Assembly: GCA_910576655.1 (NCBI GenBank)
Contig: CAJTJC010000008.1
Coordinates: forward strand, 1 to 64,000
DNA: 64,000 nt
Origin: an uncultured Christensenella sp.
GTDB lineage: Bacteria; Bacillota; Clostridia; Christensenellales; Borkfalkiaceae
Reading direction: 5' to 3'
A model generated the notes under the pieces. That model had not been told where the DNA came from. It saw nothing but the letters and a program-made list of their open reading frames with translations, and did not search any database. The position numbers and the translations under genes are program-made. Shown one piece after another: positions 44,393 through 53,017 of this stretch. The first letter of the stretch is position 1, and every line of letters starts with the position of its first letter.

Positions 44393-44421
44393 ATTATATA
44401 CTCGTACGGACATTTTTGCAA
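44393..44421 (-). promoter_or_regulatory. Promoter of dapF
   Basis: On the minus strand TTGCAA (44421-44416), a 17-bp spacer and TATAAT (44398-44393). Seven bases separate the -10 from the ATG, placing the start at the first codon. Confidence 0.75.
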
Positions 44422-44429
44422 GTAAATTA

Positions 44430-44458
44430 TTGACAAACGCATTATTATAATACACAAT
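44430..44458 (+). promoter_or_regulatory. Candidate promoter of the ECF sigma operon
   Basis: TTGACA (44430-44435), 17 bp, then CACAAT (44453-44458), ending six bases before the ATG. A better -10 (TATAAT, 44446-44451) lies too close to this -35, so the exact start is unsure. It could also be an ECF-type autoregulated promoter. Confidence 0.45.
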
Positions 44459-44464
44459 ATAGCT

Positions 44465-45007
44465 ATGATAGAGAGCGACGGCGAAAAACTCAATAGGCTT
44501 ATACACGCGGTTGCGGACGGTTTTGCAGACTGTCTTGACGGCGTTTATTCGCTTGCGGGCGGAAAAATGTACGCCGTAGCTTTGAGCATAGTCGGCAGAG
44601 ACTACGCCGAGGACGTGCTGCACGAAAGCTTTATCAAGGTGGCGCGGTTTGCGCGGCGCTTCGGGCGGGACGACAACGCGTACGGCTGGCTTATAAAGAT
44701 AGTGCGCAATACCGCGCTGGACTACCTTAAATCGCGTAACCTGCGCGGCAAGGTATCCACCGAGGAATTCTATTCGCTCACCTCTTTGGACTATTCGCCC
44801 GAAAAGAGGGAAAGCGCGATAATGCTGGAACAGGCGCTTGCAAAGCTCGAACCCGACGACCGCGCCGTTATTTACAGAATATACTACCTCGATATGACGG
44901 TACGGGAAATAGCAAGCGAGTTGGGACTGAGCAAGTCGGCGGTGCAGCGCGCAAAGGACAGGGCGGAAAAGCAATTAAAAACGCTTTTGGGCGGGACAAA
45001 CGACTGA
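44465..45007 (+). CDS. ECF-type RNA polymerase sigma factor
   Basis: 180 residues. Region 2 covers about 25-95 (VYSLAGGKMYAVALSIVG, AEDVLHESFIKVARFA, YGWLIKIVRNTALDYLKSR) and region 4 about 120-175 (LAKLEPDDRAVIYRIYYL, then IASELGLSKSAVQRAKDRAE). It has no region 1.1 or 3. It should direct RNA polymerase to a small envelope-type regulon, probably including its own operon. A membrane anti-sigma candidate follows after 24 bases, then a VWA lipoprotein, an arrangement seen in several phyla. No Shine-Dalgarno sequence is visible. Confidence 0.9.
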   Translation: MIESDGEKLNRLIHAVADGFADCLDGVYSLAGGKMYAVALSIVGRDYAEDVLHESFIKVARFARRFGRDDNAYGWLIKIVRNTALDYLKSRNLRGKVSTEEFYSLTSLDYSPEKRESAIMLEQALAKLEPDDRAVIYRIYYLDMTVREIASELGLSKSAVQRAKDRAEKQLKTLLGGTND

Positions 45008-45031
45008 GTGTAATCGTTAAATAGGTGAGGA

Positions 45032-45703
45032 ATGAAGGACGATAAGCTTGAAAAAGAGTTCGAAGAGTATTTCAAGGGTGCGAATACTCCGAACGGTATA
45101 ACAGCCGACGCGAAAAAATACGTTAAACCGAAAACCGCGTTTTTGCCGAAATTCGTGAAGCTTGCTTCCGTTGCGGCAAGCTTTGCGCTGGTCTTTGCCG
45201 TTGCGGTCGCAATAGTTTTGAAGCGGAACGTCGACGGCGTCCCGACCGAGCCGCAGGTCGGTTATTACACCGACGCGGACCTCGACTTGCAAAAAACAAG
45301 CGCGTACGCAGTGTACGACCTGCACCCCTCGCTGGCTTTCATACAGAATCTTGCGGTATCCTCGAACGCGAGCGTGGACGGCTGCACCGCGGGCTACCGT
45401 TACGGCAAGCTGACGCTTGTCAAAGCGGACGTCAACCTGCTTGCCAACCTCTGCCGCGACGAAACCACCGTATACGTTGAGTTTACCGACGAAACCGCGG
45501 TTTATGCCGAGCTTGCCGATTACGCGGACGGCAGCACTGGCAGCTACGGCGGGATAAATTATTACCTTACGAGCGGGACCGCCGAAAACGGCGAGCCGCG
45601 GTACAGACTGCACGCCTATTACGGCGGGGTCAAATACTACTTCGACGTACGCTCGACAGACCGCAACGCTTACGAAAAATATCTAAGAATGATAAAAAAT
45701 TAA
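45032..45703 (+). CDS. Single-pass membrane protein, probable anti-sigma factor
   Basis: 223 residues. A short acidic cytosolic part (1-48), one membrane helix (about 49-68, LASVAASFALVFAVAVAIVL), then an extracytoplasmic domain of about 150 residues rich in Tyr and beta strand. This is the usual topology of anti-sigma factors encoded next to ECF sigma genes, but no zinc-binding ZAS motif is present, so the role rests on position and topology. GGTGAGGA precedes the ATG. Confidence 0.65.
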   Translation: MKDDKLEKEFEEYFKGANTPNGITADAKKYVKPKTAFLPKFVKLASVAASFALVFAVAVAIVLKRNVDGVPTEPQVGYYTDADLDLQKTSAYAVYDLHPSLAFIQNLAVSSNASVDGCTAGYRYGKLTLVKADVNLLANLCRDETTVYVEFTDETAVYAELADYADGSTGSYGGINYYLTSGTAENGEPRYRLHAYYGGVKYYFDVRSTDRNAYEKYLRMIKN

Positions 45704-45774
45704 ATTTTTTTAAATAAGGCGGGACAAACGCGCATATTCAATCGTTTTGATTATAAAAAGACCGGAGGTTGATT

Positions 45775-47253
45775 ATGAAAAAACTATTAATGAGCGTAGC
45801 TGTACTCGGCGCGGGCTGTATGCTGTTCAGCGCATGCGGCGGCATGTACGACGAGGGCGGCTTCCGAGGTCCGAGCTACGACTATATAACCGACGCGGAA
45901 GAAGACAACTTCGTTCACGACAGCATTATCGAAAAGGATTTTACCTCTGTTTCGCAAACGGCGACCTCTTACTTCTCGCTTGACAGAAACACGGCGTCCT
46001 ATTCTCAGATAAGAACCCAGATTGACGACGGGCAGAAAGTAGACTGCGACAGCGTGCGCATAGAGGAAATGATAAATTATTTCGACTACGGCTTTGCCGC
46101 GCCGACGGACAAATCCGTCGCTCTTACCACTGCGCTTTCACCCTGCCCGTGGAATAAGGATAACAACCTGATGCTCGTCGGGCTGAAAACGACGCAGGTC
46201 GAGGTCGAAGACGTCAACGCAAACTACGTTTTTCTTATCGACGTTTCGGGCTCTATGTCGGGCAGTACGCGTCTGCCGCTTGCCAAGCAGGGCTTCAATA
46301 TGCTTCTGGACGGACTGGGCGACAGGGACGTCGTATCGATAGTAACCTACGCCAGCGGCGTTAAAACCGTGCTTGACGGCAGCGAATGTACCGACGAGGG
46401 CAAAAAGGAAATACGCAGCGCAATCTCTTCCCTCGTTGCGTCGGGCGCAACTTCGGGCGGAGACGGACTCGAACGCGCGTACAGGATAGCTCAAAAGCAC
46501 TTTATCGATGGCGGCAACAACAGAGTTATTTTAATTTCAGACGGCGACTTCAACGTTGGAATGTCGGATACGGACGAACTGCACGAATTCATACAGAATA
46601 AAGCGGCAAGCGGCGTCTACCTTTCGGTTATCGGCGTAGGTATGGGAAATATGCGCGACGACCTTTTGGAAACGCTTGCAACGAAGGGCAACGGGAACTA
46701 CGCCTATCTCGACAGCGCAGCGGAAGCGCGCAAGGTTTTCGTAGACGAGCTGAACGGCACTCTATTCACCGTTGCAAAGGACGCAAAGGCAGGCGTTACC
46801 TTCACCGACGAGGTGAACAAATACAGGCTTATCGGCTACGACACCAAGCTTATCACAGAAGACGACTTCAATAACGATAAGTCCGACACGGGCGAAATAG
46901 GTGCAAACCTCTGCGTAGCCGCGCTGTACGAAATTGCGCTTTCAGCGAACGCGGAAGGCAAGCTTGCCGAAGCCGAAGTCAGATATAAGGACGTAAGCGG
47001 AAAAGAAGAAAAAAGCGAAAGCGTGACCTGCTCGGTTGAAATTACCACGCCGTCGTCTGAGGACCTCTCGTTCATAAGCTGCGTTGCGGAATTCGGGCTG
47101 ATACTGCGCGACTCGAAGTACAAGGGCGCGGCGTCGCTCGAAGCCGTATTGAACAGACTGAACGGACTTAGCGACTATATTGCGGACGACTACTACAAAA
47201 AAGAATTCGTCGGGCTGGTCGGAAAAGCTTCCGAAAGCAAATACTATATATAA
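45775..47253 (+). CDS. YfbK-like lipoprotein with von Willebrand factor A domain
   Basis: 492 residues. The lipobox MLFSACGG puts Cys near 21. Next comes a vWF-N-type segment (SYFSLDRNTASYSQIR, IEEMINYFDY), then a VWA domain about 150-330 with the MIDAS motif DVSGSMSGS, SGATSGGDGLE and LISDGDFNVGMSD, then a DUF3520-like C-terminal domain. All are characteristic of the YfbK family. It binds a metal-dependent protein ligand at the cell surface. GGAGG precedes the ATG at 45775. As third gene of the sigma/anti-sigma operon it may supply or relay the signal; this is inference. Confidence 0.85.
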   Translation: MKKLLMSVAVLGAGCMLFSACGGMYDEGGFRGPSYDYITDAEEDNFVHDSIIEKDFTSVSQTATSYFSLDRNTASYSQIRTQIDDGQKVDCDSVRIEEMINYFDYGFAAPTDKSVALTTALSPCPWNKDNNLMLVGLKTTQVEVEDVNANYVFLIDVSGSMSGSTRLPLAKQGFNMLLDGLGDRDVVSIVTYASGVKTVLDGSECTDEGKKEIRSAISSLVASGATSGGDGLERAYRIAQKHFIDGGNNRVILISDGDFNVGMSDTDELHEFIQNKAASGVYLSVIGVGMGNMRDDLLETLATKGNGNYAYLDSAAEARKVFVDELNGTLFTVAKDAKAGVTFTDEVNKYRLIGYDTKLITEDDFNNDKSDTGEIGANLCVAALYEIALSANAEGKLAEAEVRYKDVSGKEEKSESVTCSVEITTPSSEDLSFISCVAEFGLILRDSKYKGAASLEAVLNRLNGLSDYIADDYYKKEFVGLVGKASESKYYI

Positions 47254-47280
47254 AAGGCGGGGCTTAAAGCCCCGCCTTTT
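47253..47280. terminator. Bidirectional intrinsic terminator
   Basis: AAAGGCGGGGCTT / AAGCCCCGCCTTT stem followed by T-rich sequence between the converging VWA and purA genes. Confidence 0.92.
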
Positions 47281-48561
47281 TTAATACATCTTTATATATG
47301 CGTCGCGCTCGGCCCCGACCGAAACGTACCTGATTTTGCAGTCGCAAAGCCTTTCCAAAAGGCGGATATAATCCAGCGCCTCTTTGGGCAGGTCGGAAAC
47401 CTTTCTACACTTGGATAAATCTTTATTCCAGCCCTTAACCGTTTCGTATACGGGCTTACAGTCGTCTAAAACGTCGGTAAACGGAAACTCGTCCAGAATT
47501 TTTCCGTCCAACTCGTAATGCGTGCATATTTCTATTTGCTCGTATCCGTCCAGTACGTCGAGCTTAGTCAACGCTATTTCGTCCGCGCCCTGACAGCGTA
47601 TGCCGTAGCGCGAGGCGACGACGTCGAAGGGCCCCACCCTTCTTGGTCTGCCCGTAGCCGCGCCGTACTCACCGCCCGCGGCGCGCAGCCTTTCCGCCTT
47701 TTCGCCGAAGTACTCGCAGGTGAACGGTCCCTCGCCGACGCAGCTCGAATAAGCCTTCATAATGCCGAGCGAGTTAGTAAGCTTGAGATTGGGAACGCCC
47801 GCGCCTATGGGTGCGTACGCCGCAATAGTCGACGACGACGAGGTATAGGGCACTATGCCGTAATCAATATCGCGCAGCGCGCCGAGCTGCGCCTCGAACA
47901 TAATGCTTTTGCCTGCGGCGTGCATAGAGTTAAGATAAAGCCCCGTATCCGTCACGTAGTCCGCAAGCGGCTTGCCGTAGGTCTCGAAATAGCTTACCAT
48001 ATCGTCGGGCTTTACGGGCTCGAAGCCGTAAGCCTTAATCGTCATATTCTTCCAGGCGACTATATCGGGCAGGCGCTTATACAGCCTCTGCGTATTCAAA
48101 AGCTCGCCCATGCGGAACGCTTTTTTCATATACTTGTCCGCATAGACGGGAGCAATACCGCGGCGGGTCGAGCCGTAGGGCTTGCCGGTGGCTTTTTCCA
48201 GCCTGTCCTCCTCCATTACGTCCTGCAACACGTTGTAGGGCATGGTTATAATCGCCTTGTCGCTTATTTTGAGGTTGGCGGGCGATATGGAAATTCCGCC
48301 CTCTCTAAGCCGCGCAATCTCTTCGCAGAGGTGGCGCAAATCGATAACCATACCGGGGCCCATAACGCAAACCACCCCCTCGCGCAGTATGCCGGAAGGC
48401 AGCAAATTCAAAATGAATTTACCCCTGTCGTTGACCACGGTATGCCCCGCGTTGTTGCCTCCCTGATAGCGACATACCACGTCGTAATCGCGCGAAAGCA
48501 GGTCAACCATTCTTCCCTTGCCCTCGTCGCCCCAGTTAATTCCGCAAATTCCCGTTAACAT
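47281..48561 (-). CDS. purA: Adenylosuccinate synthetase
   Basis: 426 residues. The GTP-binding loop INWGDEGKGRMVD is at residues 9-21, followed by GGNNAGHTVV, TRRGIAPVYADK, VGEGPFTCE, RRVGPFD and the late TKLDVLDGY. It makes adenylosuccinate from IMP and aspartate, the first committed step to AMP. GGAGGAT precedes the ATG by about nine bases. It lies one base after the ClC gene, in the same direction, so cotranscription is likely. Confidence 0.97.
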   Translation of the reverse strand: MLTGICGINWGDEGKGRMVDLLSRDYDVVCRYQGGNNAGHTVVNDRGKFILNLLPSGILREGVVCVMGPGMVIDLRHLCEEIARLREGGISISPANLKISDKAIITMPYNVLQDVMEEDRLEKATGKPYGSTRRGIAPVYADKYMKKAFRMGELLNTQRLYKRLPDIVAWKNMTIKAYGFEPVKPDDMVSYFETYGKPLADYVTDTGLYLNSMHAAGKSIMFEAQLGALRDIDYGIVPYTSSSSTIAAYAPIGAGVPNLKLTNSLGIMKAYSSCVGEGPFTCEYFGEKAERLRAAGGEYGAATGRPRRVGPFDVVASRYGIRCQGADEIALTKLDVLDGYEQIEICTHYELDGKILDEFPFTDVLDDCKPVYETVKGWNKDLSKCRKVSDLPKEALDYIRLLERLCDCKIRYVSVGAERDAYIKMY

Positions 48562-48562
48562 A

Positions 48563-50188
48563 TCAATTATCCTCCGTGCCGTCGGGTTGTTTACCCACTA
48601 TTTCGTACAGGTAACCGTACAGCTCTTCCAAAGAGTCGGTCTCGCACTCGAATACGAGCGTGTCGCCCGCTTTGAATATATATTCGCCGTCGGGAACGAT
48701 AACCGTCCCGCCCGAAACGACCTCTACCACGAGTCCGTTCGTAGGCCAGATAATGGCGCGGACCTTGTTCATTTCCGCCTTGGAATGAGGCTGTACTATA
48801 AGCGATATTCTTTCCTTTCTGACGTTTTCGTAAAGCTTTTCGTCGACTATGAACGCGTCCAGATTCTTTTCGTAAATGGGCTCCAACTTAAACAACATGC
48901 TTATAAGGTAGCCTATCGCAACGCCCAAAAGCACGGGTAAAAAGTTTGTGAACTGTCCCGTCAGCTCGAACACCATTACTATACCCGTTATAGGCGCCTT
49001 TACTATAGTGGTAAAGAAAACCGCCATACAGATAATTATGAAGTAATCGCAGAACGCGGGGTCCATACCCATTGCGACGAAAGCTACGGCAAGTACGCCG
49101 CCCAGTCCCGCGCCCATTGCAAGCATGGGAATAAATACGCCGCAGGGTATTCCGCAGCCCATTGCCATAACGCCCGCTATATATTTGAACGCAAAAACGA
49201 TTATTATGCTTGCGACCACCGAAATGCCGAATACGCTTTCGATGCTTATTTTGCCCGTGCCGTGCGTGCCAAGCGCCTCGATAAACGAGTGACCGCCGCC
49301 CATAGCGTAGGACGTAACCAACCCGAACGCGCCCGCAAGCATAAAGGGGATTATATATTTGCCCGTGCCATTAAAAAATGTAATTTTCTTGAACAGCTTT
49401 TTTGCAAGCGTCACCGAGTGATAGAACGCCACGCCCGCAAGCGCCGCGACCACCGCCGCGGGGATAATCCAAAGGCAGTACGAAAACGAAAAGTTTTCGG
49501 GGAATATAAAGCTTTCGAAGGTGAACCCCACGCCGTAGCCGAGCGGCGGACGGATGGCGTTGCGCGTAAACAGCGCGGTAACTATGCTTAAAGCGGCGCA
49601 TACGAACACCTGCGGCGAGAACGAGCGGAACGCCTCCTCCATTGCGAAGAAAAGTCCCGTAACGGGCGCGTTGAACGCAACCGCAAGTCCCGCGCTCGAA
49701 CCTCCCGCAATCTGTAATCGGCGCGCCATCTGATTGCGCCTTAACGTCTTGCCGACCGCCTCGCCCGCGCAACCGCCTATTTCAAGCGAGGGTCCCTCCG
49801 CTCCCGCGGACAGTCCCAAAAATATGCACGCCAACGACGCCGCGAACATCGAGCACATCGTCACGTACCACTTGAAGCGGATTATTCCGCGCGCCGCGCC
49901 CTCAATCTGCGGTATACCGCTGCCGCGTATCATGGGCACGAAGCGCACGAACGTGCCTATCACCACCGCGCCCGCGGCAAGCCCTACGAACAGCAGGGGA
50001 ATGAACGCGGGATTGTCAAGCAGCAGACCGTACAGCTTTACCGAGGTTTCCTCGCCTATATGCGCCAAAATGTTGTAAAGGGTTACGACCACGCCCGAAA
50101 ACAGTCCCGTAAGCAGACTGATAAGAACGAGGTTTACGCCGTTGTCGGCAAACGATTGTAAATTTTTTTTAAGTTTTTCCTTGGTCAC
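48563..50188 (-). CDS. ClC-family chloride channel or antiporter with C-terminal TrkA-C domain
   Basis: 541 residues. Ten or more membrane helices carry the ion-filter motifs GSGIPQIEG near 88, GAEGPSLEIGG near 128 (gating Glu) and the later ITGIVMVFELTG, with GIPCGVFIPML. The last 75 residues form a TrkA-C (RCK-C) domain ending GDTLVFECETDSLEELY, which may bind a regulatory ligand. GSGIP argues for chloride rather than fluoride. The start is GTG, with no ribosome-binding site. TTTACA-17-TAGAAT ends six bases before it, so the transcript is probably leaderless. Upstream of purA. Confidence 0.9.
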   Translation of the reverse strand: MTKEKLKKNLQSFADNGVNLVLISLLTGLFSGVVVTLYNILAHIGEETSVKLYGLLLDNPAFIPLLFVGLAAGAVVIGTFVRFVPMIRGSGIPQIEGAARGIIRFKWYVTMCSMFAASLACIFLGLSAGAEGPSLEIGGCAGEAVGKTLRRNQMARRLQIAGGSSAGLAVAFNAPVTGLFFAMEEAFRSFSPQVFVCAALSIVTALFTRNAIRPPLGYGVGFTFESFIFPENFSFSYCLWIIPAAVVAALAGVAFYHSVTLAKKLFKKITFFNGTGKYIIPFMLAGAFGLVTSYAMGGGHSFIEALGTHGTGKISIESVFGISVVASIIIVFAFKYIAGVMAMGCGIPCGVFIPMLAMGAGLGGVLAVAFVAMGMDPAFCDYFIIICMAVFFTTIVKAPITGIVMVFELTGQFTNFLPVLLGVAIGYLISMLFKLEPIYEKNLDAFIVDEKLYENVRKERISLIVQPHSKAEMNKVRAIIWPTNGLVVEVVSGGTVIVPDGEYIFKAGDTLVFECETDSLEELYGYLYEIVGKQPDGTEDN

Positions 50189-50194
50189 GGTACA

Positions 50195-50223
50195 ATTCTA
50201 TCACTTCCGTAAGGTTTTGTAAA
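50195..50223 (-). promoter_or_regulatory. Promoter of the ClC-purA unit
   Basis: On the minus strand TTTACA (50223-50218), a 17-bp spacer and TAGAAT (50200-50195); six bases separate the -10 from the GTG start codon. Confidence 0.75.
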
Positions 50224-50250
50224 ACAAAATACGCGCCAAAGCGACAACTA

Positions 50251-50285
50251 AAAACGCTATCGACCGAATTGTTCGATAGCGTTTT
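50251..50285 (-). terminator. Intrinsic terminator of the DUF3592-like gene
   Basis: AAAACGCTATCGA / TCGATAGCGTTTT perfect 13-bp stem with a nine-base loop, 30 bases after the stop. Confidence 0.85.
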
Positions 50286-50315
50286 CGTTTAAGTTATTTT
50301 TTTGTTCGCCGGTGA

Positions 50316-50849
50316 CTATAAACTGTTTCCCAAATGGTCTTTCACTTTGACTTTGAAAATTATGACAAGCAAAATTATCAATAAAACCGTTTCAATACCT
50401 ATCAGAATTCCGCCGCGTATCCATACGAAGTCGAATGCGTTACTATATAAATTTTGTAAATTTGCGGTAGGCTTGCAATGTCCTTTGTCGTCTATCGTAA
50501 GTTTTACTGTTTTACCGACTTGATTTTCACACCAATCCCGCATTTCATTTAACTCGTCGGTTCTATCTTCGCGGATACTCCAATAATCACTTGTTTCCCA
50601 AACTGTTCCATTCTCTTCATATTTATAAATAAGAGTAAAAGAATAGTAGTAGTATGAACTATGATTGCCATAACCGCCGCCTTTTTCTAATTCTATAATA
50701 TCACCTTCAACTTCACGCCCGTTACTCATAAGATATTTCAAATCCCGTAAATGCGTAATGCCGCTGATAGAAGAAGTTAAAATAATAGTAGACAGCACCA
50801 TTAAAAATATTATTGCAATTATTAAGCCGTTTTTATTTTTCCGAGTCAT
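50316..50849 (-). CDS. Small two-helix membrane protein, DUF3592-like
   Basis: 177 residues: one membrane helix near 8-30, an extracytoplasmic domain (about 45-125) with the beta-rich pattern GREVEGDIIELE, YSFTLIYKYEENG and VGKTVKLTIDDKGHC, and a second helix near 148-168. This topology and the G-K-x-V-x-L ending resemble DUF3592 proteins, of unknown role. The gene is AT-rich compared with its neighbours, suggesting later acquisition. No strong Shine-Dalgarno sequence is seen (weak AAAAGATATATG context). Confidence 0.6.
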   Translation of the reverse strand: MTRKNKNGLIIAIIFLMVLSTIILTSSISGITHLRDLKYLMSNGREVEGDIIELEKGGGYGNHSSYYYYSFTLIYKYEENGTVWETSDYWSIREDRTDELNEMRDWCENQVGKTVKLTIDDKGHCKPTANLQNLYSNAFDFVWIRGGILIGIETVLLIILLVIIFKVKVKDHLGNSL

Positions 50850-50916
50850 ATATCTTTTTTCATATTAGGATAGCCCCTTATAATTTCGTCACAAACGTTT
50901 TTTACGAAATAACGGG

Positions 50917-52995
50917 TTATCTTACGCTGTAAAGCAAATCGAAGTACGAGGGATATTTCCAGTATTCCGACGCGGTAAGCGTTTCCATTTCGTCGACTAT
51001 CTTGCGCAGCGCTTCCATATCGGGTATAATGACGTGCGCCATTGCAACCGACGCCGCGCGAACGTCGGATTTATCAATCGCCTTCAAGTCGCGGGCAAGC
51101 TTTTCCGCCGCCTCGTCCGCGCTGTCGTTCAGCTCTGACAGCGTTTTTATAAGCTTGGTTTCCGCCTTACACGGTATATCGCCGAGACTCTTTTTCGCGC
51201 AAACGCCGCCGCTGAGCTTGCCTACGAACTCCGACACTGCGGGAATAATTTCCCTGCGCGCCATTTCTATCATGGTCAGCGCCTCGATATTGATAACTTT
51301 GGCGTAGTTTTCCAGCCTTATATCCGCGCGGGCAATCGCCTCCTCGCGAGTGAAAACCTTTTGGCGGACGTACACGCCGATATTGCTTTCGTCATAGCAG
51401 ACGGCAACCGCGTCCGCAGTTGTCTTGTTGTTCAATAGTCCGCGCTTTTTCGCCTCGGCAACCCATTCGGGGCCGTAACCGTCAAGATTGTAGATAATGC
51501 GGTAATGCTGCTTGAACTCGCGCGCGATAATCGCGTCGGCAGCCTTTTCTATATCCGCCTTACCTTCAAGCTCGTCTGCAAACGCGCCGAACGCGTCCGC
51601 AACAATCGTATTAAGGCAGATGTTCGCTTCGGACGCGTTCATCTGCGAGCCGAGACTTCTGAACTCGAACTTGTTGCCCGTAAAAGCAAACGGCGAGGTA
51701 CGGTTTCTGTCGGTCGCGTCCTTGGGGAAAATAGGGCTTTCGGGAACGCCTATCGAGCTTTCGAGCGTGCCAGTCGCAACGTAGCTTTTACCCTTTACTA
51801 TGCAGTCCACCATTGCGCCGAGCTGGTCGCCGAGGTACACCGACATAATCGCGGGCGGAGCCTCGTCCGCGCCCAGTCTCAAATCGTTGCCCGCCGAGGC
51901 GACCGACGCGCGCAGTATGCCCTGATAGTCGTCCACCGCCTTTATAACCGCCGCCAGCACGAGCTTGAAAAACGTATTGTTTTCGGGCGATAAGCCGGGG
52001 TCTAAAAGATTGAAGCCCGTATCGGTAGAAAGCGACCAGTTGTTGTGCTTGCCGCTGCCGTTTATACCCCTGAACGGCTTTTCGTGCAGAATACACGCAA
52101 GGCGGTGCTTTTTGGCGACGCAACGCATAACCTCCATAGTAAGCATATTCGCGTCGACTGCTACGTTAACCGTCGAGTATATCGGCGCCATTTCGTGCTG
52201 AGCGGGCGCCACCTCGTTGTGCTTGGTCTTGCTCATAACGCCCAGACGCCAAAGCTCTTCGTCGAGGTCGCGCATGAACGCGGCAACGCGCAGCTTCAGT
52301 GCGCCGAAATAGTTGTCTTCAAGCTCCTGCCCACGGGAAACCGCCGCGCCGAAAAGCGTTCTGCCGGTAAGGCGCAAATCCTTGCGCTTTAAGTACTGCT
52401 CTTCGTCGATTAAGAAATATTCCTGCTCGGGTCCGACTGCGCAGGAAACCTTTTTGCAGTCTATGCCGAACAGCCTCAAAAGCCGCTTCGCCTGTCTGTC
52501 GAGCGCGGTCATAGAGCGCAGAAGCGGCGCCTTGTTGTCAAGCGTTTCGCCCGTGTGCGACACGAATACCGTAGGTATGTACAGAGTGCCGCCGCGCACG
52601 AAAGCGGGCGACGTGGGGTCCCACGCAGTATAGCCGCGCGCCATGTGCGTAGCGCGCGAGCCGCCCGAAGGGAAGCTGGAAGCGTCCGATTCGCCGACTA
52701 TAAGACTCTTGCCCGTAAGTCGCATTATAACGCCGTCGCCCTCCTTGGTTATAAAGCTTTCATGCTTTTCGGCGGTAAGACCTGTAAGGGGCTGAAACCA
52801 ATGCGTATAATGGGTCGCGCCCTTGGACACCGCCCATTTTTTCATCGCCGAAGCGACAGTGCCCGCAATGGATACGTCAAGCGTTTTACCCGCCTCGACA
52901 GTGGCCCTTAAAGCCTTGTAAACCTCGGTGGGCAGCGTTTCCTTCTGTACCGCGTCCGAAAAGACGTTTTCTCCGAATATTTCAGGTATGTTCAT
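50917..52995 (-). CDS. glnN: Glutamine synthetase, type III
   Basis: 692 residues, the length of GSIII (about 700) rather than GSI. It begins MNIPEIFGENVFSDAVQKE; the family motifs include THYTHWFQPLTG, EQEYFLID, KHNEVAPAQHEMAPIY, ILHEKPFRGINGSGKHNNWS and NRTSPFAFTGNKFEFR. It makes glutamine from glutamate, ammonia and ATP. The start at 52995 is supported by AAGGAG six bases upstream; an upstream in-frame stretch encodes only basic residues. It closes the rnj-to-glnN leftward run and begins 22 bases after the dinB stop. Confidence 0.96.
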   Translation of the reverse strand: MNIPEIFGENVFSDAVQKETLPTEVYKALRATVEAGKTLDVSIAGTVASAMKKWAVSKGATHYTHWFQPLTGLTAEKHESFITKEGDGVIMRLTGKSLIVGESDASSFPSGGSRATHMARGYTAWDPTSPAFVRGGTLYIPTVFVSHTGETLDNKAPLLRSMTALDRQAKRLLRLFGIDCKKVSCAVGPEQEYFLIDEEQYLKRKDLRLTGRTLFGAAVSRGQELEDNYFGALKLRVAAFMRDLDEELWRLGVMSKTKHNEVAPAQHEMAPIYSTVNVAVDANMLTMEVMRCVAKKHRLACILHEKPFRGINGSGKHNNWSLSTDTGFNLLDPGLSPENNTFFKLVLAAVIKAVDDYQGILRASVASAGNDLRLGADEAPPAIMSVYLGDQLGAMVDCIVKGKSYVATGTLESSIGVPESPIFPKDATDRNRTSPFAFTGNKFEFRSLGSQMNASEANICLNTIVADAFGAFADELEGKADIEKAADAIIAREFKQHYRIIYNLDGYGPEWVAEAKKRGLLNNKTTADAVAVCYDESNIGVYVRQKVFTREEAIARADIRLENYAKVINIEALTMIEMARREIIPAVSEFVGKLSGGVCAKKSLGDIPCKAETKLIKTLSELNDSADEAAEKLARDLKAIDKSDVRAASVAMAHVIIPDMEALRKIVDEMETLTASEYWKYPSYFDLLYSVR

Positions 52996-53017
52996 AATAC
53001 TCCTTTTAATCCTCCTT

